This document shows positions 7,587-15,298 of a stretch of 64,000 nucleotides of DNA, piece after piece (position 1 is the first letter of the stretch; every line of letters begins with the position of its first letter). Position numbers and translations under genes: made by a program. The notes under the pieces are model-generated. The model was not told the DNA's origin. It searched no databases and saw only the letters and a list, made by a program, of their open reading frames with translations. Location of the stretch: the NCBI RefSeq assembly GCF_050749815.1, contig NZ_CP192735.1, positions 2,356,001-2,420,000 of the forward strand, written 5' to 3'. The DNA is from Dyella_A sp050749815 (GTDB lineage: Bacteria > Pseudomonadota > Gammaproteobacteria > Xanthomonadales > Rhodanobacteraceae).

Positions 7587-8810
7587 ATGCCCCTGCTCCG
7601 CCGCGCCTTCGCGCTGTTTCTGTTGATGCTCCTCGGCACCGCCTGGCCCGCCCACGCCGGCGTGGCCAACGCCCCGGGCGCCAATCTTCAGGTCACGATG
7701 ATCACCTACGGTCCCGGGGAGACCTACTGGGAGCGCTTCGGTCACATCGCCATCGAACTGCGCGACAGCCAGAACGGTGAAGCGATCAGCTTCAATTACG
7801 GCGTCTTCGACTTCGACGAGAAGGGCTTCCTGCTCAACTTCGCGCGCGGGCGCATGCACTACCTGATGGACGCCGAACCGACCGACGTCGACACCGGCTG
7901 GTACGTGCAGGCCGGTCGCTCGATCACCCGCCAGCGGCTCGCTCTCGCGCCGGACCAGGCCGCCGCCCTGCGCGATTTTCTGCTGTGGAACCTGCGCCCG
8001 GAAAACGCGCGCTACGACTACGACTACTACGTCGACAACTGCAGCACCCGCGTGCGCGACGCGCTGGACAAGGCACTGGGCGGCGTGCTCCGCAACGCAC
8101 TGGCCGCGCGTGCCGGCAGCATGACTTACCGGCAGCAGACCGACCGGCTGATGAGCGCGCAGCCGTGGCTGATGCTGCTGCTCGACCTGGGCCTGGGGCC
8201 GTACGCCGACCAGCCGCTCAGCGCCTGGCAGGAAGCGTTCATCCCGATGTCCCTGCAGCACGAGTTGCGCACGGTACAGGTGCCTGATGGCCGCGGCGGG
8301 CAGATGCCGCTGGTGAGCGAAGAGCATGAGGTCTCACCGAACCGCGTGCAGGCGCCGCCCGCGCAGGCACCGGATCTGCGTGGACCGCTGGCGCTCGCCG
8401 GAGCAACGCTCGCGGTGCTGCTGGGGTTTGCGCGGCGGCGCTTTCCATTTCTGCATGCCGTGCTCGCCACTGCCTGGCTGACGCTGGCCGGCGCCGTCGG
8501 TCTGCTCATGCTCGGCCTGTGGCTCTTCACCACCCACCACTCGGCATGGGCCAACGCCAATCTGCTGCTGTTCAATCCGCTGGCGTTCGCGCTGATCCCG
8601 GCCGCCTGGCGCCGCCTGCGCAACACGCCCTTGGCCCGCTGGATGGACGGCTTGCTGATTGCCCAGCTCATCGCCGGCCTGATCGCCATCGCCCTGCACC
8701 TGCTGCCCGGCATCGTGCAGCAGAACCAGCCCTGGCTGCTGTTGGCGCTGCCGGTGTGGCTGGCACTGGCGTGGTCGCTGCGATCGACGCAGGGTTCCGT
8801 GCCGCGCTGA
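7587..8810 (+). CDS. DUF4105 (Lnb N-terminal periplasmic-like) membrane protein
   Basis: A 407-residue protein with a Sec signal peptide (about 1-25, ending AHAG), a DUF4105 periplasmic domain (about 28-230) and four or more hydrophobic helices in the last ~140 residues (about 265-400). Conserved features include TYGPGETYWERFGHIA near residue 33 and YVDNCSTRVRD near 150, where the Cys and nearby His recall a papain-like or NlpC-like site. The biochemical role of the family is unknown. Some members sit near lipoprotein-processing genes, but no direct link is visible here. Confidence 0.82.
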   Translation: MPLLRRAFALFLLMLLGTAWPAHAGVANAPGANLQVTMITYGPGETYWERFGHIAIELRDSQNGEAISFNYGVFDFDEKGFLLNFARGRMHYLMDAEPTDVDTGWYVQAGRSITRQRLALAPDQAAALRDFLLWNLRPENARYDYDYYVDNCSTRVRDALDKALGGVLRNALAARAGSMTYRQQTDRLMSAQPWLMLLLDLGLGPYADQPLSAWQEAFIPMSLQHELRTVQVPDGRGGQMPLVSEEHEVSPNRVQAPPAQAPDLRGPLALAGATLAVLLGFARRRFPFLHAVLATAWLTLAGAVGLLMLGLWLFTTHHSAWANANLLLFNPLAFALIPAAWRRLRNTPLARWMDGLLIAQLIAGLIAIALHLLPGIVQQNQPWLLLALPVWLALAWSLRSTQGSVPR

Positions 8811-8855
8811 ATCCCGCCATTGCCCCGGCGCGATGGGCAGGGGCATGATGCGGTG

Positions 8856-9875
8856 ATGCTACCTGCCACCTCTCCCAAGACGACCGAGCCCGTGCCCACC
8901 ACCGGCATGGTGATCAACTGCGTCGCCTACCATCGCGACGGCCGCCGCATGGGCGATATCACGCTCGACGCGATCAGCGACGTGCTGGAGCAGCCGGACA
9001 CGTTCGTATGGGTCGGCCTGCACGAGCCGGACGAGGCGCTGCTGGAAAAGCTGCAGGAAGAATTCGACCTGCACGACCTGGCGATCGAAGACGCGCACCA
9101 CGCCCACCAGCGCACCAAGATCGAGGCCTACGGCGACTCGCTGTTCATCGTGGTGCAGACCGCCCAGCTGGTGGCAGGCAAGCTCGCCTTCGGCGAGACC
9201 CACATCTTCCTGGGCCCGCGCTACTTGGTGACCGTGCGCCACGGCGCCTCGCTCTCCTATGCGCCGGCGCGGCGCACCTGCGAGCACTCGCCTGACCTGC
9301 TCGCGCTCGGACCGAGCTACGGCCTTTACGGCGTGCTCGACTTCATCGTCGACAACCTGATGCCGATCGTGCGCGACTTCCGCGAGGAGCTGCAGGAACT
9401 CGAGCAGGACATCTTCGCCGAGGCCTTCAACCGCGACACCGTCAAGCGCCTGTACGACATGCAGCGCGACCTGATGACCTTGCGCCTGGCCGTCGCCCCG
9501 CTGCAGGACGTGATCAGCCAGCTGGTGCGGCTACACCCCAACCTCATCCCGGAAGACCTGCGCGCCTATTTCCGTGACGTCTACGACCACGTGTTCCGCG
9601 TCAACGAATCAGTCGGCGCCATGCGCGAGATGCTCGGCGCCACCATCAACATCAACCTGTCCCTGGTCACCTTCGGCCAGAACGAGGTGATGAAGAAGCT
9701 CGCCGGCTGGGCCGCCATGCTCGCCGCGCCCACCCTCATCACCAGCTGGTACGGCATGAACTTCCACCACATGCCCGAGCTGGACAAGCCGTGGGCCTAC
9801 CCGACGATGATCGTGCTGGTGATCGCGGTGGTTGCCGGCATCTTCACCTGGCTGCGCAAGTCGCGCTGGCTGTAG
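8856..9875 (+). CDS. CorA-family magnesium/cobalt transporter
   Basis: A 339-residue homopentameric channel-type divalent-cation transporter. It has a large cytoplasmic N-terminal domain, a long stalk helix, and two C-terminal membrane helices joined by the selectivity motif GMN (300-302). The C-terminus is basic (RKSRWL), as expected inside the ring. The start is taken at ATG 8856; GTG 8853 and a TTG at 8820 are alternatives. CorC, associated with the CorA system in Salmonella, lies 1.4 kb upstream, so the two may be functionally linked although separated by the DUF4105 gene. Confidence 0.93.
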   Translation: MLPATSPKTTEPVPTTGMVINCVAYHRDGRRMGDITLDAISDVLEQPDTFVWVGLHEPDEALLEKLQEEFDLHDLAIEDAHHAHQRTKIEAYGDSLFIVVQTAQLVAGKLAFGETHIFLGPRYLVTVRHGASLSYAPARRTCEHSPDLLALGPSYGLYGVLDFIVDNLMPIVRDFREELQELEQDIFAEAFNRDTVKRLYDMQRDLMTLRLAVAPLQDVISQLVRLHPNLIPEDLRAYFRDVYDHVFRVNESVGAMREMLGATININLSLVTFGQNEVMKKLAGWAAMLAAPTLITSWYGMNFHHMPELDKPWAYPTMIVLVIAVVAGIFTWLRKSRWL

Positions 9876-9928
9876 GCTGCGACGCACCGAAACCGCCACT
9901 CTCGTTCATTCGCATCATCAGGAATCGC

Positions 9929-11740
9929 ATGCCTAGCCTCGTGACTCGGGCAGCACGCCACCACTTGCTCATAGTCATCGCCCTACTGGTCTTCATCGCG
10001 TGGGTCTATGCGCCCGTTCGACACGCAAGCTTTGTTTGGGATGACTGGCTGGACTTCCATGACACGGCATGGCTTCGGGAGGGCGATGCCTGGAAGCACT
10101 ATGTCTTCAAGGACTTCAACGGCTGGACGAACTATTTCCGACCGTTAGGGGTACTGCTTTTCACTGCCGAGGTGCGCCTGTTTGATGCACAGCCGGGCCC
10201 AATGCATGTCATGTCCCTGATCTTGCATCTGATCAACGCGGGATTGGTGTATGCGGTGGCTCGACGCTTTGAACGAGCTCTAGCTCCGGAGCAAATGCCA
10301 GGGCTCACACCCATCGTGTCCATGGCGCTCTATGGGCTGCACCCGGCGCTGGTCGAGACGGTCACATGGATCGGGTGCCAGTTTGAGATGCTACTGGTCC
10401 TCTTCATCCTGCTCGGCCTTTTGGCGGGCATGGCCGTCAAGCGGCCATGGGCACGCGCGGCAGCGGTATCGGCGTGCTTTTTTTTTGCCGCTGGATCGAA
10501 AGAGTCTGCCGCCGTATTTCCCTTGTTGCTGGTGATTGTGGACTGGACGCTGCAGCAACGTCAGGCCGGTCTAAGCATTGGACACCGCATGCGCAGTTTG
10601 CTCGGTGAGCATTGGCCCAGCTACCTCAGCCTGGCGCTTGCTGGATTGCTCTACCTGCTGATCCGGCATGCGGCACTGGGGACTCTGCTCAGCCCGCAAG
10701 TGGTCGTGCCACTGACGCTACTGGGCCGGGTTCAGGAGGTCTGCTTTCTTTACCTGCAGAACTGGCGAATGCTGCTCTGGCCAATGTCCGGCATGGGCCC
10801 GATCCACCCCGTGGCTGTTTCGACGTTCAACCAGCTGACCATTGGCTCAGCCCTCTCGTGCGCGGCCTCCATGGGCCTTGTGGGTATCGGCGCATGGAGG
10901 CTGCTGTGTCGACCGCCGGGCGTGGGTACCGTGGTTTCAGCCATCACAATCGCCCTGCTGCCGGTCCTTCACCTTATCGCGGCGGATTTCGACAGCAGCT
11001 TGTATCACGAGCGCTATGTGATGACGGCATTGGCCACCGGGTGCGTACTGCTGCCCGTCACGCGACCGCTGTTCGGCCGGCTTCAGCTCGGCGCACTCCC
11101 CCGCCATCTTGTTCCCGCAGCGCTGTGCGGGCTGTGGCTGATGGTTTCGGTCGTGAACGTTCGCGTCACGATTCCGCTCTGGTCGAACGACGTGAACCTG
11201 TGGCGATGGGCACTGGAGCAACATCCCGATGCGCTGGACGCCAAGGAGAATCTGCTCAGCGCCTACCTGCGTGTCCGTGACAGCGCTCGTGCGCACGCCC
11301 TGATCGAACGGCTCGCTGGCGAGAAGCCCACGTGCGCCAACTGCATGTTGAATGCAGCAATACTCGCCATCCGGGAGAACGATTCAGCGGCAGCGCAGCG
11401 CTATCTGAGTTTGGTCAAAGACTCGAAGGCATTGACGGTCGATCGCCAGATGTACGGCAAGTACCTTCTGACGACCGGCCAGATGCTCTTCCTTCAGGGC
11501 AAGGTCGATGATTCAGCCGAAGTGCTTACCGCAGCCATGTCGGTGGAGACGCATGATCCGGAACCGGCGCTATCGCTCGCTGTCGTGGAAGCTCGGCGTG
11601 GGCACTGCGACAACTCGATCGCTCTTGCCGATCAAGGGCTGGCACTGGTGCCCCTGAGCGAGCGGGAGAGTCGTCGCAAGGAGATCGAAGAAGAGGCAAG
11701 ACGGCAAGCCCTGGCGGGCGAGTCCTGCCGAAAGCCCTAG
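9929..11740 (+). CDS. TMTC-like GT-C glycosyltransferase with C-terminal TPR region (paralogue 1)
   Basis: A 603-residue inner-membrane protein with about ten hydrophobic helices and a soluble C-terminal helical-repeat region (about 440-590, TPR-like). The first loop has VWDDW (D38, D39), the acidic motif expected for GT-C enzymes. TMTC-like landmarks follow: YFRPLGVLLF, LILHLINA, LHPALVETVTWI and a SKESA motif. The start is ATG 9929 with AGGAA 4 nt upstream. Two paralogues lie at 15299 and 17386 beside the pilins, so a role in O-glycosylating an exported protein is inferred. A T9 run at 10478-10486 interrupts codons 184-186. The reaction and substrate are unproven. Confidence 0.75.
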   Translation: MPSLVTRAARHHLLIVIALLVFIAWVYAPVRHASFVWDDWLDFHDTAWLREGDAWKHYVFKDFNGWTNYFRPLGVLLFTAEVRLFDAQPGPMHVMSLILHLINAGLVYAVARRFERALAPEQMPGLTPIVSMALYGLHPALVETVTWIGCQFEMLLVLFILLGLLAGMAVKRPWARAAAVSACFFFAAGSKESAAVFPLLLVIVDWTLQQRQAGLSIGHRMRSLLGEHWPSYLSLALAGLLYLLIRHAALGTLLSPQVVVPLTLLGRVQEVCFLYLQNWRMLLWPMSGMGPIHPVAVSTFNQLTIGSALSCAASMGLVGIGAWRLLCRPPGVGTVVSAITIALLPVLHLIAADFDSSLYHERYVMTALATGCVLLPVTRPLFGRLQLGALPRHLVPAALCGLWLMVSVVNVRVTIPLWSNDVNLWRWALEQHPDALDAKENLLSAYLRVRDSARAHALIERLAGEKPTCANCMLNAAILAIRENDSAAAQRYLSLVKDSKALTVDRQMYGKYLLTTGQMLFLQGKVDDSAEVLTAAMSVETHDPEPALSLAVVEARRGHCDNSIALADQGLALVPLSERESRRKEIEEEARRQALAGESCRKP

Positions 11741-11747
11741 AACAAAC

Positions 11748-11777
11748 GTCAGCGCGCCGTTGACTTAGCGCGCTGAC
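11748..11777. terminator. Bidirectional terminator hairpin
   Basis: The perfect 10-bp inverted repeat GTCAGCGCGC / GCGCGCTGAC has a 10-nt loop and lies between the convergent GT-C gene (ends 11740) and the S9 peptidase gene (ends 11790). It lacks a strong T run on either side. Confidence 0.7.
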
Positions 11778-11789
11778 TTCGCCGCCTCT

Positions 11790-13874
11790 TTATTTGAAGG
11801 TCCACTTCTTCAGCCAAGCATTCACCGCCTCATGCCACTGCACACTGTTCTGCGGCTTGAGCACGAAGTGGTTTTCGTCGGGAAAGGTCAGGAACTCGCT
11901 GGGGATGCCGCGGCGCTGCAAGGCGGTGAACGCGCCCAGCCCCTGCGTGATCGGAATGCGGAAATCCTTGCCGCTGTGCACCACTAGCATCGGCACGCGC
12001 CAATCCTTCAAGTGGTTCACCGGATTGAAGCGCTCGTAGTTCTCGGGGCGGTCGAACGGCGTGCCGCCGTTCTCCTTCTCCTCGAACCACAGCTCTTCGG
12101 TGTCGTAGTACATCGCGCGGGTGTCGAACACGCCATCATGGTCGACGAAACACTTCCACGGGCCGTTCCACACACCGGCCATCCAGTACACCATGTAGCC
12201 GCCGTAGCTGGCCCCCAGCGCGCAGGCGCGGTCACCGTCGAGAAAACGGTACTTCGCCAATGCGGCACTCCAGCCGGCCTTGAGATCATCCAGCGGCTTC
12301 CCGCCCCAGTCGCCGGAGATGGCATTGGTAAAGGCCTGGCCGTAGCCGGTGGAGCCGTGAAAGTTGACCGTGACCACGGCAAAGCCCTGGCCCGCGTAGG
12401 TCTGCGGGTTCCAGCGATAGCTCCAGCCGTTGTTCATCGCGCCCTGCGGCCCGCCGTGGATGATGAAGGCGACCGGATAGGTCTTGCCGCGCTGGTATCC
12501 GACCGGCTTCACCACATAGCCCTGCACCAGCTCGTTGTTGGCACCGGTGAAGCTGAAGAACTCGAAGTCACCGACCTTCGCATCACGCATCCGGTCGGCG
12601 TTGAAGTGGGTGACCTGGTGCAGGCCGTGCCCGCCCGTCTTGACCACGTACAGATCGGCCGGGCGTTTGAGATCATCCCGCGCCAGCAGCGCGGTATTGC
12701 CCGTCACCGCATAGCCGCTAACCGTGCCGTCGCCAACCAGCTGGCGCACCGCACCGGTGGCCGGATTGATGGCAAACAACGGGTGCTGGCCACGATCATC
12801 CGCGGTGGCGAAAAGCGTCTTGCCGTCCGCCGAGATCGACAGGCCGCCCGGCGAGCGATCCCACTGCGGATCCACCTCGCGCGTGGTGCCGCTGGCCAGA
12901 TCCATTGCCATGATCGCGAAGCGATCGGCCTCGAAGCCTGGCTCCTTCATCGCCAGGTAATAGAGCGTGCGGCCGTCCGGCGACGGCACCGGATAGGCAT
13001 CCCATGCCGGGTTGGCCGCAGTGAGATTCTGCGGAGCGGCGGAGCCGTCCACCGGTGCGCGGTAGACATCGAAATTGGTCGACCACGGCTCGCTGCTGCC
13101 GGCGATGCGGGCTCCGAAATAGACGCTCTGCCCATCCGGCGCAAACGCCACTTCCTCCATGCCGCCGAACGGCTTGCTCGGCACGTCGCCGTCCATGTCG
13201 CGGCTGACCAACGTGGGTTCGGCCGGCAGCTGGCCGCGCTCATCGAAGCTCGCTACGAAGAGCTGGTTGCGCCGCCCGGTCGCCCACGCATCCCAGTGAC
13301 GGACGAACAGCTTCTTGTAAAGCGTGCCAGTGGATTTGTCCGACGCGTCGCCGTCCATGCGCTCCTTGGTGCAGGCCAGATCGGCGCAATCGGGATAGAC
13401 CTCGTAGGTCATCGCCACGCGCTTGCCATCCGGCGAGAGGGTGAAGCCGCCCAGGTCCAGCGGGCCATGGCTCACCTGAACCGGCGTGCCTGGCGCCACG
13501 CCGCGGTTGCTGACGCCCAGATCCACACGCCACAACTGGTCCACGCCGCCGGCCGGGGCCACGTAGAACAGGCTCTTCCCATCCGTCGACCAGCGCGCCG
13601 AGCTGCCGCCACTCACCACCTTTACCGGCACCGCGCCGCCGTGCAGGTCCAACACATAGACCGCATTGACGCCCTTGTTGGACGCGTAGTCCGTGCTGCG
13701 CAGGCTGAAGGCGGCGAAGCGCCCGTCCGGCGAAAGCTGTGGATCGCTCACACGGTCGAGCATCACCAGATCGTGCACGTTGAAGGGATGAGCCCCCGCC
13801 GGCACCGACGGAGAGCCTGCCATGGCGATCCATGGCGCGAGCACGAGAACCAGCAGGATCGGCAGTCTTTTCAT
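11790..13874 (-). CDS. S9-family prolyl-oligopeptidase-type dipeptidyl/acyl-aminoacyl peptidase
   Basis: A 694-residue exported serine peptidase. It has a signal peptide (about 1-20), a WD40-like/TolB-type beta-propeller (about 30-400) and a C-terminal alpha/beta-hydrolase domain. The catalytic triad is visible as S556 in GASYGGYM, D637 in HSGKDFRIP and H669 in PDENHF. The second in-frame ATG (13874) is preferred because AGGA lies 8 nt upstream; the first is at 13883. It is transcribed away from pilA and separates one GT-C paralogue from the pilins. Likely a periplasmic oligopeptidase; the substrate is unknown. Confidence 0.9.
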   Translation of the reverse strand: MKRLPILLVLVLAPWIAMAGSPSVPAGAHPFNVHDLVMLDRVSDPQLSPDGRFAAFSLRSTDYASNKGVNAVYVLDLHGGAVPVKVVSGGSSARWSTDGKSLFYVAPAGGVDQLWRVDLGVSNRGVAPGTPVQVSHGPLDLGGFTLSPDGKRVAMTYEVYPDCADLACTKERMDGDASDKSTGTLYKKLFVRHWDAWATGRRNQLFVASFDERGQLPAEPTLVSRDMDGDVPSKPFGGMEEVAFAPDGQSVYFGARIAGSSEPWSTNFDVYRAPVDGSAAPQNLTAANPAWDAYPVPSPDGRTLYYLAMKEPGFEADRFAIMAMDLASGTTREVDPQWDRSPGGLSISADGKTLFATADDRGQHPLFAINPATGAVRQLVGDGTVSGYAVTGNTALLARDDLKRPADLYVVKTGGHGLHQVTHFNADRMRDAKVGDFEFFSFTGANNELVQGYVVKPVGYQRGKTYPVAFIIHGGPQGAMNNGWSYRWNPQTYAGQGFAVVTVNFHGSTGYGQAFTNAISGDWGGKPLDDLKAGWSAALAKYRFLDGDRACALGASYGGYMVYWMAGVWNGPWKCFVDHDGVFDTRAMYYDTEELWFEEKENGGTPFDRPENYERFNPVNHLKDWRVPMLVVHSGKDFRIPITQGLGAFTALQRRGIPSEFLTFPDENHFVLKPQNSVQWHEAVNAWLKKWTFK

Positions 13875-13987
13875 CGTAGGCATCCTGTTCCGGGGTCGGC
13901 CCAGGCATTGTCGCCACTTTTCGCCCCCCTGCCAGCCGGGGGGGAGCTCTCCGTTCTGTCGAGGTGGTCACGTTCGCCCCTGTGGCT

Positions 13988-14003
13988 TGGTACAGAACGT
14001 GCC
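13988..14003 (+). promoter_or_regulatory. Sigma-54-type promoter of pilin 1
   Basis: TGGTACAGAACGTGCC has GG and GC doublets exactly 12 nt apart, the -24/-12 arrangement of RpoN promoters, 32 nt before the pilin ATG. Pilin genes of Pseudomonas and Xanthomonas are RpoN/PilR-dependent. The second pilin has a matching element at 14648. PilS and PilR are not encoded in this window. Confidence 0.55.
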
Positions 14004-14034
14004 TTGCTCCGGGAACTTCCAGGGGGAATTCCAA

Positions 14035-14472
14035 ATGCAGCGCTATCGAGCATCCAGCGGCTTCACGCTGATCGAGTTGATGATCGTCGTGGCCATCATT
14101 GCCATCCTCGCGGCTATCGCAATTCCGGCCTATCAGGACTACGTGATCCGCGCCCAGGTCTCCGAAGGCGTGACGCTTTCCAGCGGAGCCAAGGCGGCCG
14201 TCTGGGATTTCGTGTCGAACAAAGGGCGCTATCCTGCGAACAACGCCTCCGCAGGCCTGGCGACGGACACCTCAATCGCCGGCCATTACGTTTCCAGCGT
14301 GGATGTGGCCGATGGAAAGATCACTGTGGCCTTTCAGGGACCCGCGGCCAACAGCAAGATCACAGCCCAGACGCTGGTGCTGTCACCCATCAGCAACGTG
14401 GGCAGCATCGACTGGACCTGCAAGCCAAGCACGTTGGATGGCAAGTATTTGCCCACCGTGTGTCGCAAGTAA
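14035..14472 (+). CDS. pilA: Type IV major pilin, copy 1
   Basis: A 145-residue class IVa prepilin. The short leader MQRYRASSG is followed by FTLIELMIVVAIIAILAAIA, so PilD would cleave G/F and methylate F1; E5 is present. The hydrophobic alpha1 helix is followed by a variable globular head and a C-terminal disulfide pair (Cys in IDWTC and in PTVCRK). The start is ATG 14035 with AGGGGGA upstream. The C-terminus ends in Arg-Lys rather than Ser, so TfpO-type C-terminal-serine glycosylation is not expected. It shares its N-terminal half with copy 2 but differs in the head. Confidence 0.95.
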   Translation: MQRYRASSGFTLIELMIVVAIIAILAAIAIPAYQDYVIRAQVSEGVTLSSGAKAAVWDFVSNKGRYPANNASAGLATDTSIAGHYVSSVDVADGKITVAFQGPAANSKITAQTLVLSPISNVGSIDWTCKPSTLDGKYLPTVCRK

Positions 14473-14789
14473 GAGCTGATGCCGGACCCTCAGTGTCCAG
14501 AAGTGACGCTGGAGGGCATTTGTGGTCCTGTTGCACGGTTCACGCTTTTGGCACGCGATCCGTTGCGCGACAAGGCTTGTAAGCCTTTCGTGATCGCATG
14601 CACAATCAAAGATGTCGCCAATATGGAGAAATTGGCGATGGAAGATGTGGCACAGTAGGTGCTTGCACTTCCGCGAGCTTCCTGGTCGTTCCTGACCGTG
14701 AGAGGGGTCCGATCCCACCTAGGGGGATATGGGACTGGGGCTCAGGGGGCATCATCCGGTTAGCTAACCCAAGAAACAGAGGAACCACC
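14473..14789 (+). other. Intergenic region between the two pilin genes
   Basis: This 317-nt gap holds no convincing gene. It contains a small palindrome AGGCTTGTAAGCCT near 14572, a sigma-54-type promoter at 14648-14663 and a 127-nt 5' leader before the second pilin with a good AGAGGAA ribosome site. No strong intrinsic terminator for pilin 1 is visible. Confidence 0.6.
14648..14663 (+). promoter_or_regulatory. Sigma-54-type promoter of pilin 2
   Basis: TGGCACAGTAGGTGCT contains the canonical -24 element TGGCAC and a -12 GTGC, with GG and GC spaced 12 nt. It matches the element upstream of pilin 1 (TGGYACAGNANNGTGC in both). The transcript would have a leader of about 115 nt. Confidence 0.65.
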
Positions 14790-15236
14790 ATGAAGAAGAT
14801 GCAGAAGGGCTTCACCCTGATCGAACTGATGATCGTGGTCGCGATCATCGCCATTCTGGCCGCCATCGCCATCCCGGCCTACCAGGATTACGTGATCCGC
14901 TCGCAGGTATCCGAGGGCTCGGTGCTCTCCGACGGCGCAAAGACCGCCATCTCGGAGTTCTACAACAACCGCGGCGAGTTCCCGGGGAGCAATGAATCGG
15001 CGGGCCTCGCCAAGGCAGATTCGATCACCGGTAAGTACGTCGCGAGTGTAGACGCAAAGAATGGCCAGATCGTTGCGACCTTCGGCAAGGAATCCAACAC
15101 CAAGGTCTCCGGCAGCGTGCTCGTGTTCTCTGCCGTGACCAGCGCGGGTAGCATTTCGTGGAACTGCAAGTCCACCGCCGGCGGCACCGCACACACGAAC
15201 ATCAATCCGAAATATCTGCCGACCGCTTGCCGTTAA
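14790..15236 (+). CDS. pilA: Type IV major pilin, copy 2
   Basis: A 148-residue class IVa prepilin with leader MKKMQKG, cleavage before FTLIELMIVVAIIAILAAIA, and E5 present. The head differs from copy 1: it is richer in Lys/Ser/Asn and has a longer C-terminal disulfide loop between ISWNC and PTACR. It has its own promoter and Shine-Dalgarno and a strong terminator directly after it, so it can be expressed alone and is the likely main subunit. It is directly followed by two GT-C/TPR membrane proteins. Several Ser/Thr in the head are candidate glycosylation sites, but none can be assigned. Confidence 0.95.
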   Translation: MKKMQKGFTLIELMIVVAIIAILAAIAIPAYQDYVIRSQVSEGSVLSDGAKTAISEFYNNRGEFPGSNESAGLAKADSITGKYVASVDAKNGQIVATFGKESNTKVSGSVLVFSAVTSAGSISWNCKSTAGGTAHTNINPKYLPTACR

Positions 15237-15263
15237 TAGCCAATCATTGACTGGTTCGGTAAA

Positions 15264-15288
15264 AGGGCCGCATCTTGCGGCCCTTTTT
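15264..15288 (+). terminator. Rho-independent terminator after pilin 2
   Basis: The perfect 9-bp stem AGGGCCGCA / TGCGGCCCT has a 3-nt loop followed by TTTTT. It ends only 10 nt before the start of the next gene, so expression of the downstream glycosyltransferase genes would rely on read-through or an internal promoter. Confidence 0.92.
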
Positions 15289-15298
15289 CTATGTACCA

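Noticed and set aside
12012..14582. An 856-codon open frame on the plus strand across the S9 peptidase and pilin 1
   Set aside because: It is antisense to a clear S9 peptidase with catalytic triad and out of frame with the pilin. Its composition (Arg/His/Ala rich) is typical of GC-rich shadow frames.
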